The notes below the pieces were generated by a model. That model had not been told where the DNA came from, did not search any database, and worked only from the letters and a program-made list of their open reading frames with translations. Shown here piece by piece: positions 53,574 to 64,000 of a stretch of 64,000 bases of DNA. Source of the stretch: Hygrocybe punicea (Eukaryota > Basidiomycota > Agaricomycetes > Agaricales > Hygrophoraceae); contig OY744469.1 of the NCBI GenBank assembly GCA_963556145.1, positions 1,612,001 to 1,676,000 of the forward strand. Reading direction: 5' to 3'. A program made the position numbers and the translations under genes. Within the stretch, counting starts at the first letter, position 1; every line of letters begins with the position of its first letter.

Positions 53574-56500
53574 ATGTCAACCTTTGAACCATCAACTGTA
53601 TTGGCCATTCTAAAAAGTTCCTCCACTGTACCGCCCAAGGAAAAAAGAGAGTTTGAACTAAAATGGAAAGTTGCGGTTAGTTGTTGTGTTCATCCCCATT
53701 TGACATATTGACATACATGAATGACAGGTGGCAAATCGGCTGAACGCCTGGCTGAAGCATCATGGCCTAGGATCAGACAAATCTCGCCTCGTTGCACAGC
53801 TTGAGTGGGAGGCCCACATTGTTGAATACGTGGGTTTCATCTATAAAAGCACAAAACGTCATGGAAATTCAAAGGATGCCACGCCTCCAAGCTTACCAAA
53901 AGATATCCCTTTGATGGGGCCTCAATTCATACCACCCAAATATCTCCATCTTCGCAAACGTCAAACGGCACCAATTTTCCAGCCAGATACTGCTTACCTG
54001 AGGCCTGTTAACATCATTCATCCAGTCTACTTTCAGCATATCCATCAATGCCCACAATGCGATTCAACGGACACACGATGGGATGGATGGACCACAACAG
54101 GTCACCGGGATTTGCATGGCATCCGTGAGGAAGAGACAGCGCTCGGTTATCAGCTGATCTGTAAGCAATGTGAGAACCGTTTCTCACACGCAAAAGGCAA
54201 TGTGGGAGGTGAAAATGGGACATACTGTTTCGCAACGACAAGTTCTATTTTTTGGAAAAAATGGGAGCATTGGAAAATACCCCGTAAGCTGTCTAATGTC
54301 ACTTGTTGTTAACAAATGGAAGATCTAAACAATGCAGGTGACATACCCTACTTCCTCTATCGTTCCGCAGTAACCCATGAGCTCTTTGATCTTGTAATCG
54401 AGTTGCGGCCATCCATGACATCTGTGGGACTGGCTGAACACATCAACCGTGAGTCATACATTCATTTGGACAGCATGTAATAATGTTTCGGGAAGAACTT
54501 CACTTGCTCGAATACAAGCAAAAAATGCTTGAGTACTTACAGAACCTCCAGAACCGACGTTGTACAATATTTCGTTCCGATCCATTGACAGCATTTTCGG
54601 GTCCATTCGATGTCGATGGCTATGCTGACAATAGTATCAGTGGTGACCTAATCACTGATCTGTTCTTAGAATTCAGTGAACGTACCCGAAAAAATGAATC
54701 CGAGGAGTATCTCCGAACCTTGACCGGTAACATGGTTGCAACTGAAAAAAGAAAAATACTCACATCTGTTTTCAGCAACATGTTTATCCTTTGACAATAC
54801 ATTCCATGCTGCTGGAAAAGCAACAGTGGTTGATAAGTCCAAAGCCCGAACAAAGCTGTGGAAGGGTGGAATAGTTACGTTAATAGGTGAAAAAAATCAG
54901 GCACTGGGTTGGGTATGTGTTAGCGCTCAAGTTCTTGCTGTCATGGACCTAATCATGAAGTAGCGGTTGTGCCAGACGGGGTCGCCAGATGAGACGGGCG
55001 AGCTTTTGAATGGCTACTCCGGACGATGCAAGATCCTTTCTGTACCTGAACCAGAGATGGCTGTCGTTGACAACTGCTGCCATGTCCAAAAGGCCGTAAA
55101 AACGGCCCTCCCAAACGTACACGTTGTTCTTGATGTCTACCATTTCTTAATGAGGTATGAGTTATAGCAATAAATAAGGCATTCGTCGGCTTGGAATGCT
55201 GCTTCAATATGATTGATGCTCTGAACAAATATCATGGACTCACATGTTCGTTCCAGGTACTTGATTGTAATCCTGAATGGAACCAAGAACCCATTCCGAT
55301 CCGAAGTTGCAAAAGATATTGTCAGGTCGATCGTCAAGTCTCCTGCTGCCAAGGGAAAGCCAGCCACATATTGGGAAAAGGAAGAGCAGGAAACTCACCT
55401 ACAGACGACATTTAAAAAGTGGGAGGAACGGGGGAATACATGGTCAGCAGCTGCTTCAAAGGTCAGTCTGTCGTTGTGTGCATATCTGTCGCTAATCTGT
55501 AAGATAGGTCCATGCCGAGCAGATGCGACACGTTCGGAAAGGTTGCCTAGCGAGAACTCGGCATGATATTGCATCTGATGGCAGTCGCATCGAAGCATGG
55601 CACAAGGGCTGGAACTCACTGCAACGATCATTCGCGAGCGGACTTGAAGTGTTCTGTGCATTGGGCCACGACTTTGTATTGCGTCGCAACATCCGCATCG
55701 CAACTTCTCACGAGGATTTGACACCATTCATCCGGTCTACATTTGGCTCCCACCACATTCACCTGTGTGGTTATGTCGCAGCATTATGGAATCAACTAGC
55801 AAGTGAGAAAAATGCACCATCCAACCTTAAGTTGTTGCCCGAATTGCCCATGGTTGCAAGCAATGAAAGTTTCGGGCTGGTTGCTTCGAAGCACGCAGAA
55901 ACATTTGGTGGACTGTTTGAAGTCGATGAACAAGACACCGAGTCTGGAGAACTTCTGATTGACGACGAACCAAATCCCAACATCCTACAATCACTCGGGA
56001 TCGACCCGAAACTATGCCTCATTCCACTGGAGATGGGAGTGAACATTGGATCAGCCAATGTAGGTCCTCTTGCTGCATCCGAGAAACACACTAACCACAA
56101 TGAAGGCCGAGAACCACACAGGTCCTCACTTTAGTGAATCGGTTGCTGTGGAAGTCATCAGTTCCATGGCAAGTACCAAACAAGCGGAGAGTCCTACCAG
56201 AATAGATGCTATAGAACACCACCAGGGTTGTGTCGGCAAGGCTGAGTTGCCCATGAAGCGAACGCTGAATGATCTGTCCAAGGAGTTGCCTGCTGTCAAG
56301 AAACCCCGCACTAATGCGTCAGAACCAGAGGGTGACTCACCAGTACAGGTATGCGATCACAGAACCGGTGGTGACAGCTGTATCTAAAGTTTGTTTAGAT
56401 GCCTACTCAGAAGAGGATTAATGAGTACCTCAGAGCACGGCAGACTTGCCAGGTGAAGAGTCGTCCTCTGATGACGCTCATGTCAGCATCCACACCACTG

Positions 56501-57512
56501 CCTGTGCCCGCAGCCGCATGTCACCCTGAGGATTCACTGACCACTTTGTCAACTCGTCTCAAACTACCAGACTCGAGAGCGCTCACCCGATCCCAACGGC
56601 TCTTTTCCTTCGCAACAAACATTGACGTCCGGTCCTTGTCGATTGTGGGAAACACTGAGTTTTACCTGTTCATGGACCTGCGCGCTGAACAGGGCTGGGT
56701 CTCCTTCAGTATGACTTCTCAGAAATGGGTAATGGCGGCACGGGCATACAACTCACGACTGGCAGCACTCAACACAAAAGAGAACTGTTTGACCGTCAGC
56801 AAGAACCCACGAGCGCTCCTTGAAATGCTGGGCCACATCGAAGCAAAGGTTTCTGAGCGGATAATGAAAGGCGACTACCTTTGTAAGTTCTTCATGGGTA
56901 CCATTTTATGGCTGCTGATCCTACCTGCGATAAGCCAAGAGAAGCAAGACCGAAACGTTCTGGCGGCGCCACTGCCACGCGGTGCCTCTAGTCAAGGCAG
57001 AACACGTAACTGGTACCATGAAGACAGTATGTCACGGCGGAATGTCATTTCTATTGTCTAACCTAATGTCTGGTCAGCGCAAGGCCGCAACTTGTTTGCG
57101 CTGCCGCACCATTATGTATCCCAGCCCATCCGGCTCTCCTGACAACCACAAACGCGGGTATTGCTCAGATGGTGTTAGGCAGAACATGACGGATGATCAG
57201 ACGCCCGATTGGCCCCAACCACGAGGCATTTTCGAGCTGGGAACCACCTTCAACCCAATCAACTTCTTGATAACGCTTCGCGAAGTTTATGAGTCCTTCA
57301 TAGTCCAGGGCAGCGACGGTGGGGACTTGGCAATGGAATACGAAGCATTCGTGAAGTTGTTACATGCCCGGCTGATTTTCACAGCGACCGGCACCACTCT
57401 CTTTAAACTCTTCAAACTCGAACTTCCCTTTTCCACCCCAAAGGAGCTGATCGTGGAACACGAGGGATCTCGCTATCTGCGAGTCGCCTGCCTCGAGGAC
57501 TGTGGGCCATAG
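53574..57512 (+). CDS. Transposase-like (DDE-type) protein, twelve exons, intact
   Basis: Exons: 53574-53675, 53728-54283, 54338-54448, 54496-54726, 54776-54912, 54964-55154, 55257-55461, 55508-56059, 56106-56348, 56399-56882, 56935-57026, 57078-57512, all in phase, 1112 residues, no stop. Residues 142-182 hold a CxxC..CxxC zinc-binding module (CPQCDSTDTRW to ICKQC). A DDE-like core follows: SFDNTFHAAGKATV (Asp340), VVDNCCHVQKA (Asp415), NVHVVLDVYHFLMR (Asp436, His439), NGTKNPFRSEVA and GSRIEAWHKGWNSLQ (Glu540). The C-terminus has TRSQRLFSFA, TFWRRHCHAVPLVKAE and a second Cys/His cluster, CLRCRTIMYP to HKRGYC. The C/DxxH spacing recalls MULE-type or KDZ-type transposases, but I cannot fix the superfamily. 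It is a multicopy type in Agaricomycetes as I recall. Without visible terminal repeats it could be domesticated. Confidence 0.75.
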
Positions 57513-57553
57513 AGGGTCGTTCCCTATCATCCGGTTCCTACACAACAAACAAG

Positions 57554-58250
57554 GTTCAGGGTTCGCCCAGTGATTTGCCGGAAAAGGCTTGCCATCCCAC
57601 GGTCAAGCACCTGCTCATGGTAATTCCAGGGTTCACACAATAAATTTATGTAACGTTGTCGTGACGTTGGATTCTAAGGTTGTCACATCCTTTTTCGTCT
57701 AAGGTTTACATGAGGTTGGTCGAACCCTGGGCGAACCCTGGGGATGATGTAAGCTTTCCCAAACGTCTCAAGTTTTTCTGTCCTTGTCTCTGTGTTAGAC
57801 TTCTCAAATTCCTTATTTGAATCAATAAAATTTCTCTTGTGCAATCTCCCTCAGTTTCACTAAGATTTCTCACCACAGAAACCAGGACTTGAACCATTCA
57901 TGAAGGGGCAAGGCTAATATCTCGCAACGAAGAAAATATTATGTCCAAATGGGGCCTGTGGGTACATAGATAATCATTGAGCTATGTAGATACCGGTCAT
58001 TATAGTGTAACAGTTTAGAGTGTTGTATGACTGATTGGATCATTTCTACAGTGCGAGTTCGAGCCTGCCTGTGGCAAATTTATTTTGGCCTTTTGAGACA
58101 ATTATGTAATAACTCCTCATTTGACTACGTTGGCTCAGTCGTACAAATAAAGGCTGTGACAGCCAAAGCCGGAAAAGGCTGACCCATGGCATGTCGAACC
58201 CTGGGCGAACGTTGGGAAAGACGAACCCTGGCCCAACCCTGGACGTTGCC
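57554..58250. repeat. Region with inverted CCAGGGTTCG motifs, possible MITE
   Basis: GGTTCAGGGTTCGCCCAG and GCCGGAAAAGGCTTG (57552-57590) recur in inverse order and orientation near 58165-58245 (GCCGGAAAAGGCTGA, CGAACCCTGGGCGAAC), with further CGAACCCTGG copies at 57715-57740. Suggestive of a small inverted-repeat element but no clean target duplication was found. No gene is present from 57513 to 59113. Confidence 0.4.
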
Positions 58251-59113
58251 GGTTGTGTAATGCATCACGTTGCTGGCTTCCTCGTGTTCATGTTCAATTT
58301 TTTATTGATTATCTTCAAGTTTGCGGAACTGCAGACTACACTTGCGGTACGGAACTGCGGACAACACTTGCACTTGCAGCATGATAGCTAGAATTTCTTC
58401 TTTCAAGTCTTATTCACTACTTGCACTGGTGCTATTTCATGTTTTTTAAAGCTTTGGATATTCCTTTTGTGAATTTAACGCTCATGTGAGCTTCGGTCTC
58501 ACGTGCTTTCAATTTGATCTGCGTTCGGTCTTATCGGAGAAACTTTAAATCCCTTGGAATCGCGAAGTTGCCCTGTGTTAGAATATGCATGTTCCGTGGA
58601 TCGCCTTGTAAGTAAATTATTTGTTCAGTCATCACACACATGAAAGCCTGAGGATAATCGGCGACAACACCTAAGGCCTAAGGACTCATGAGTCGATTCA
58701 AGAGGTTCATCCATCTAGTTCGATATCACACCATCATTGTACTGAGTGTAAGTAGTGGGGCCATGCCACCGTGATTGGGCGTTGCATCAGGCAGGTACAT
58801 CCATTGACATTTCGAAGAGGTAGGCCGAGAAACAGACATAACTAGGCTGTAAGTTTGGATGTCTTTATTACGGAAAACAAAAGGACCCGAGATATAGATA
58901 TTTCTTCATACGACACCGTTGCATTGTTGATTACAGTCTGTACAGATCTGTTCTGGGACATCAGGCCTTCCAGTGATCAGGGTGATCCGGTACGCATTGA
59001 TCACTCTATATTCCACCATGAGCCTCCAATTAGCGACCAGAGAAAAGCCTGCATGATATCAAATCTCACCGATATTGGGGACAGAACACCCATATGTACA
59101 TCTGAAATGGATA
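58251..59113. other. No gene identified
   Basis: Unique sequence. A plus-strand frame at 58855-59121 (88 codons) lacks family features. Confidence 0.3.
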
Positions 59114-60426
59114 TCAATTAAGCTCTCTGATGACTTCCAAGATGCCGGGACAACACTCACGACTCAATTTCGTGACGCTGTTACTACCGAGTTCTCCACT
59201 GGTGCCGTTAGTATTGGTTGACCCGTCGTTGCGTGAACCTCTATTGTTCAGGTTATAGAGCATGGTGAGAGCGTAGATTCGGCCTAGGCAAAACCCAACC
59301 GTCATTGGTGCTACAGAACCGATCAGTCCTCAAATAGCTTAGGCTGTGGACGGCAGGCGAACCATTGCTGGTGGTATCAGTGACGACCAAGATCACAATC
59401 ACTACCGCGAAAACTGAAGTCACTGTCCCGGTACGGATTGTCGCTACCATGAGTCTGTGAACGAGACTGGAGCAATATGAGCAACTATGATCAAATCAAT
59501 GCCCTTTGTAAATGATATTATAAGACGGACCTCCGAGTACTTTTGAAAGGTGACTTGATCCGGTTCAATTGCCAGAGGAGCGCAATAGCAACGGCGATAT
59601 CCGTAGCGGCACTCATGCTGAACCAGATTCTGAAGACATGGTGAATGAGAAGCCGTCGATAATAGTGGAACTATACGTACATATCAGACGTCACCAGCCT
59701 GTCGCGTTCGGCATAGTTTGTAGTGGAATAGAGGTATATAGATGCAATAGAACCCCCCAACTACACATAAGCGAAATGAGTACAGGGTAAGAACCGAGAA
59801 TAGGCTTGACGCACTCCGGCAAGCACAAAGAGAATCAATACAGATGTGATGTATTTGTTTTTGCTCCTAGGCGTCAAAACGATGATTGAGTGGCTGACCT
59901 TCAGATGAAAAGAAATTTGACTGACATCCTCCAATAACGAAAAATTAAGAAAAACTGCACAATCGTCTCAGAAGTGCAAATGGTGGCAAGGGAGCCGATG
60001 CTTGGCCAAAACCCTAGGGAGAAGAAATTGGGATCTCCTGAAACCATGCGTAAGTACGTTGTGGAAAAAGAAACAAATGCAGGAATCATACCCCAATGAG
60101 TGATGGTATACTGCAAGAAAGAGGATCATTAGAATTTGTATAGAAAAGGAGGTGATGCTACAGACAAAGTAAACGCAAGCGTAATTGACCAGAGTAGAGA
60201 TTGTGTCCACCAAGAAGGTGAAATAAACCACCGCTTGGAGCAGGTGAGGGTCACGTTTGGTCGCTGAGTAGTATTTGATGACTGCAACCACTTCCAGGGT
60301 GTACAGTATCGAGTTTCCATAGGTGCCCAAAAGAAGTGTACTGCCGATTATTCACGTCCTTCAGTCATGAACGACAATGAACGAAGAGGGCACGAACCCA
60401 AGCACTTTGTCGACGGGAAAAGACAT
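59114..60426 (-). CDS. Seven-helix membrane protein, DUF6534-like
   Basis: Read on the minus strand from ATG 60426 (MSFPVDKVLG). Coding blocks in order: GTYGNSILYTLEVVAVIKYY and LQAVVYFTFLVDTISTLVNY (60330-60170), YTITHWG and SLATICTSETIVQFFLIFRY (60115-59930), NKYITSVLILFVLAGV (about 59850), SAATDIAVAIALLWQLNRIK with SPFKSTR (59620-59545), LMVATIRTGTVTSVFAVVIV (59455-59395) and VGFCLGRIYALTMLYNLNNR (59290-59240). Introns are short; the one at 59341-59290 (GTTCGC..CTGTAG) is clear. This is the pattern of a large Agaricomycete family of plasma-membrane proteins of unknown function. The first junction (around 60380-60350) does not join in frame in my reading, so the gene may be damaged or my model wrong there. 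Confidence 0.7.
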
Positions 60427-62147
60427 TATCGCACCGATGGATGATAACAAGGAAGATGTTTTGCTATTAGTTATTAAAGATGTTAAGGATTTGGTCTTGC
60501 TCCCACGTCAAATTAGACATACCGGTAACTAGGCGCAATACCGCTCTGTCGCTCGAGGAGAAGAGCAAGAGGTACCGGTACCTAGGCATGATCCCCGGAA
60601 ACACATCCTTTTGCTTTTTGGAACACCAAGTAGTTATTAGAAGGACCGAACTTGCACATGCGTCCTCATTGATCCCGGTCCTGGGGTCAATCCAGATCGT
60701 CCTTGCCAGTCGGTCTTAGGTCTCCGAGCCCCCTCACGGCCGTCAACCTGCTAGTATTCAGGTGGTGCGTCTCCAACCATTGAACGAGCAATTTGACGTC
60801 GGCGGTAATATATAATCTAACTAGATTCGGTCAACCATAAAAAGCGTCGATGGAGAAGCAATGCACCATGATGAAAGATTTCCTCGTTTGCGGAGGACAG
60901 GGTAAAACGTATCCATATATCCCACGCCGTCTTTTTTTTTTGCGCGCTCGATCAACCGATACCGCTAACATCCCTTGGAACACGATGTGACCGTACGATG
61001 GGCCAAATTCGTCATCACTGATGAAAAGTTTCTTATCTGATCATCAGTTGTGCCATCTATGCCATTGAAATTCACCGAGCATCAGTTCCAACAGCGCCAC
61101 TGGTAATATCCATCCAAACCTGGTCCGAAACGCGTCTTTCAGTCCCGGACACGTCGGCGCTTCGTTGTTCCTGCTGATGGTACACTGGAAAGGGATCTCG
61201 CAATGGCACTTTTCAGTCAAAATACGAATTACATACTGCAAATTGCCCAGGCAGGTACTACCACCCTGATGGCAGAAGTACCGAAGAGTCACCAGGGGCT
61301 AGGAAATGGTGTGTTGGGGGCTCAAATCGAGTAGGGAATAACTGTGAGTAAACTATTCCTAGTCACGATTGTACTTCCAACTTTGGGTTGTAACGGATTG
61401 AATATTGAATATTGAATCTTGAATACAAGAAGAGCGTACTCAATTTGAGCTCTACCGAAGTGTTCGGTCAAAAACAACTGGCCTAACTTGAACATGCCAA
61501 TCACCAGCACGCACTGTGTCACGGCCTTTCCACAGGTTGGAGTCTATTTCTTCCATCATGTCGACCTCTGCACTGAACTTGCGCACTGCAAAATACTTTG
61601 AATCTTTGTCCGTGGTATCGCGGCGTCAGTACTAGTATGAATATTTCCCATGACAACCGCTCTTTCAAGCTCCCCCAACAAAGGTTGTCGTGACCGTCTT
61701 CTGCGATGGGCTTTGGCTGTGCGGCACCCGTTTTTCATCTAGAGAAAGTACCTCAGTCCGTAATTTTCAGATCCTCTTTCATAACCCATCACCGGGACTC
61801 ACCGATACTCATCTGTAACAACCTCTCGTTAGTCGCCGAGTCGTCCCTACACTTCAATGTATTCCTCATCAACGTCCTCGTTGTCGGAGCAAGAAGTGCT
61901 TGAGCAGGTCCAGAGACCATTCGGTGTCCCGGATATAACTTGTCGGGTACGGTCAAGGACGATTACAACATGGTAATCATACCAGACGGCGCGAACACCA
62001 GCCATTGTTTAATGCAGCAGATAGTCTCGAGTACAGCAAGCATGCGCACACACGTTACCTACACGGAAAGCCTTTGCAACGGCTGAAGATCCACTGCACC
62101 TTGCTCGGCATGTCATCATACATCTCTGATGTTTTTATCCTTTAACA
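60427..62147. other. Possible membrane-protein remnant, otherwise empty
   Basis: A minus-strand frame at 61044-61292 contains EAPTCPGLKDAFRTRFGWIL and PVALLEL, hydrophobic and resembling part of a fungal multi-helix membrane protein; 61322-61522 on the same strand continues with hydrophobic sequence. No coherent model can be built. No other feature seen. Confidence 0.25.
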
Positions 62148-62756
62148 CTATAAAAACTGGGACAAAGTTGGGCGACGTTCAGTAGGTTTTTGTACTGCGA
62201 TACCTCCCTTGCTCATCTGTTGCATGTCATTCAGAGACCTGTGCCATTGCGCATTCGTGTTCTTCAATCGTTGCCCAACATGGTCAACCTGGAAGACACC
62301 ACACAGCCATAGACGATCTGGAATTATTCTTATGGTTTCCTCTTCTACAGCGTTCCGGAAATAACACACATCCACAGCATAATTTCCGGGCAAGGATCAT
62401 ATCGTATGCTGAGTACATCAAGAATGATTCAGCCATCTTCTATGGCTTGGGTTGTGTTATTTACATCAGCATAACTTGACCTGTTGACCGCTTTGTATTG
62501 CCCGAAGGTCACCTTCGTTTACACAGCCCAATGCTTTGAAGAGACACGCACATGATCGCAAGATTTTTAGCTTCGGCTTGGACCCAGCAAATGTTGAAAA
62601 CCCAAACACTCATCATTTCTTGCATTTCAATCGCAAGATTCAACTGAAGGGTAATACAACGGCACCCAAGCATGAACTACACACATATATACCTGTTCGT
62701 GAAGTTCTCTATCCATCCGTTGCCATACGGACTATCCAAGAAATAATTCTATATCT
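62148..62756. other. No gene identified
   Basis: Open frames on both strands (62148-62393 minus; 62536-62826 plus) lack family features and cannot be joined. Confidence 0.3.
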
Positions 62757-63041
62757 CTACGTTGTTGTCCGACTTCCGGCAGGACTCGCCGTAACAGTTT
62801 CTCGTGACTGGAAGTGGCATTTGTGACAGAGCCATGCGTTTGGAATATCTTGTGGCATGAACGACCCCAGGGATTGTGGGAGACGATAGAACAATGGAGA
62901 ATATACGGTGTGACATTGGTAGCATCGTGGTTCCTGGCTCCTGATGTTGTCAGGATTGTGCGGTAATGAGGTATCCCCGCGTGTATTTAGTACTTGATCT
63001 AGGCGTCGAGCTTTCCTCAGGAGGCCATGAGCCTGATTCAC
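62757..63041 (-). CDS. Possible GATA-like zinc-finger exon
   Basis: The minus-strand frame contains RCYQCHTVYSPLFYR followed 20 residues later by WLCHKCHF, a Cys-x2-Cys ... Cys-x2-Cys arrangement with the SPL-(W/F) segment reminiscent of GATA-type fingers but with a longer loop. The segment at the window end (about 63975-63945, minus strand) encodes QCRKCHFRVHAGEF, a second CxxCHF motif, so a gene with related exons may extend beyond the window. No start, stop or complete splice pattern can be given. It is equally possible that this is a remnant. Confidence 0.3.
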   Translation of the reverse strand: MNQAHGLLRKARRLDQVLNTRGDTSLPHNPDNIRSQEPRCYQCHTVYSPLFYRLPQSLGSFMPQDIPNAWLCHKCHFQSRETVTASPAGSRTTT

Positions 63042-64000
63042 AGGTGCTTGTTTGTAGACTTGGCAATATACTTGTAAGGCGGTCTGTGGGGGTTGAAATG
63101 TGAACTTATTTTATTCGGTAACGGCAAAATAGGATGAGAGCCTACCTCCCCCACTTCATTTATTTCGCAGATGCCATAGATACGGCGCCTGATATCATGC
63201 TGGCGACAACACACAACAGGACTCATACAGCCTGTCTCCCCTTTGAAAGTGGTGACAGGGGTCGTGTCTCGCCGACTACTCTTTACCTAAATGTGCGCAA
63301 AATTAGTCACATCATCGTTGGTTGCTGCTGTGAGCGAGCACACACGGGCTGTATCTCGAATCCGAATTTGTAACCGTTGTTCCATGCACATGATGCATGA
63401 TATTCCCTGACGCAATCACTGCATCGAATGACTGCCCCTTCCCCTTCCCCACATAATACGCAAGGCTTGAGATGTGGGCATCAGTAAGGGATATGTCAAG
63501 GAAAAAACCAAATCCGTACAGTTGACCAACGATGATGCGGAATTGTGCTGATACCCTCAACAAGACGGAGACGGGATGAATCGGTGAAAGTAAGCTCGGA
63601 GATGAACACCGAGCATAGGACATGTGCCCAGCCTTGGCCTTCTGTTGGTTTACGAGCGTGCAGAAATGAGTTGTGTTGATTGGTGAACGGTTGTTTCTTT
63701 GCCTCTTTCGGAAGTCGAGGGCAGAGAAGACAGTCAGAATTCTACATACGCAAGCGTTTGAGAACATGAGGCATATGATGCAAAGCACACTACCATTGAA
63801 GCTTCGAGTGTTTCTTGGTTCTCACACAATTCGCACTTCCATGACTCAAGAGATGCGGAGTCCAAAACAACACCACAAGAACCTGCAGTTCGCAGTCAAC
63901 CCATGCACCTGTGCATCTGTAGGATTAAATTCACCAGCATGAACACGGAAGTGGCACTTCCGACATTGGATGACCTTGCTCAGCCGACCATCAAAATGGC
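63042..64000. other. Edge region, possible 3' part of a minus-strand gene
   Basis: Besides the CxxCHF motif at the right edge, a minus-strand frame 63312-63788 (158 codons, Cys and His scattered) is open but unsupported. No repeat or RNA gene seen. Confidence 0.25.

Noticed and set aside
57554..58250. hAT-like MITE with CAGGGTTCG ends
   Set aside because: Inverted motifs exist but no 8-bp duplication fits any pair of ends, so it is listed only as a repeat region.
62536..62826. 96-codon plus-strand ORF
   Set aside because: Overlaps the CxxC-containing minus-strand frame and has no family feature or splice context.

Overview
The window looks like nuclear DNA of a basidiomycete fungus, most probably an Agaricomycete. 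The reasons are genes with many 40-75 nt GT-AG introns, a NACHT-WD40 NOD-like receptor, an RBR ubiquitin ligase, a DUF6534-like seven-helix membrane protein, and a mobile-element mix (Helitrons, a Tad1/I-like LINE, a Ngaro-type tyrosine-recombinase retroelement, many hAT-like MITEs) typical of that class. There is one assembly gap of exactly 100 N (22096-22195). No rRNA, tRNA or CRISPR was seen.

Layout. 1-2586: 3' end of a decayed Helitron (Pif1-like helicase with two stops, terminal hairpin, CTAG). 4276-9674: apparently intact eight-exon NLR (C2-like, NACHT, 14 near-identical WD40 repeats). 10924-13705: an unrecognised minus-strand gene split by a hAT-like MITE, divergent from the N-terminal part of a second Helitron protein. 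14177-16250: a low-complexity Pro/Thr/Gln-rich gene and degenerate tandem repeats. 17282-19632: JmjC-domain pseudogene. 19857-30155: two copies of a long foldback element, one nearly perfect and one split by a 6.4 kb LINE, with an LTR fragment and the gap between them. 30613-34010: decayed minus-strand gene of an unrecognised family split by a hAT-like element that carries a 600 bp CTG/GCT-rich tract. 34430-41160: repeat-dense block of nested hAT-like elements, short CAATTG-centred palindromes, minisatellites, an LTR and a hairpin MITE. 41586-47235: small host genes (RBR E3 ligase, two membrane/secreted proteins, one unclear gene). 47330-52725: structurally complete Ngaro-type element with split direct repeats and three open ORFs. 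53574-57512: intact twelve-exon transposase-like gene. 59114-64000: DUF6534-like gene and weak gene fragments.

How it fits together. Host genes sit as islands (NLR; 41.6-47.2 kb; 59-60.4 kb) in a landscape of successive insertions whose order can be read. Reading frames are restored exactly when a MITE and one target-site copy are removed from 11.7 kb and 32.2 kb. The LINE lies inside a foldback element, and a 397 bp MITE lies inside a larger one. All LINE stop codons fit CGA to TGA change, suggesting CpG mutation of silenced repeats, whereas the Ngaro element and the 53.6-57.5 kb gene are open and look young or maintained.

All gene models were read by eye from splice signals and reading-frame continuity. 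Family names come from motif recognition, not from searches.
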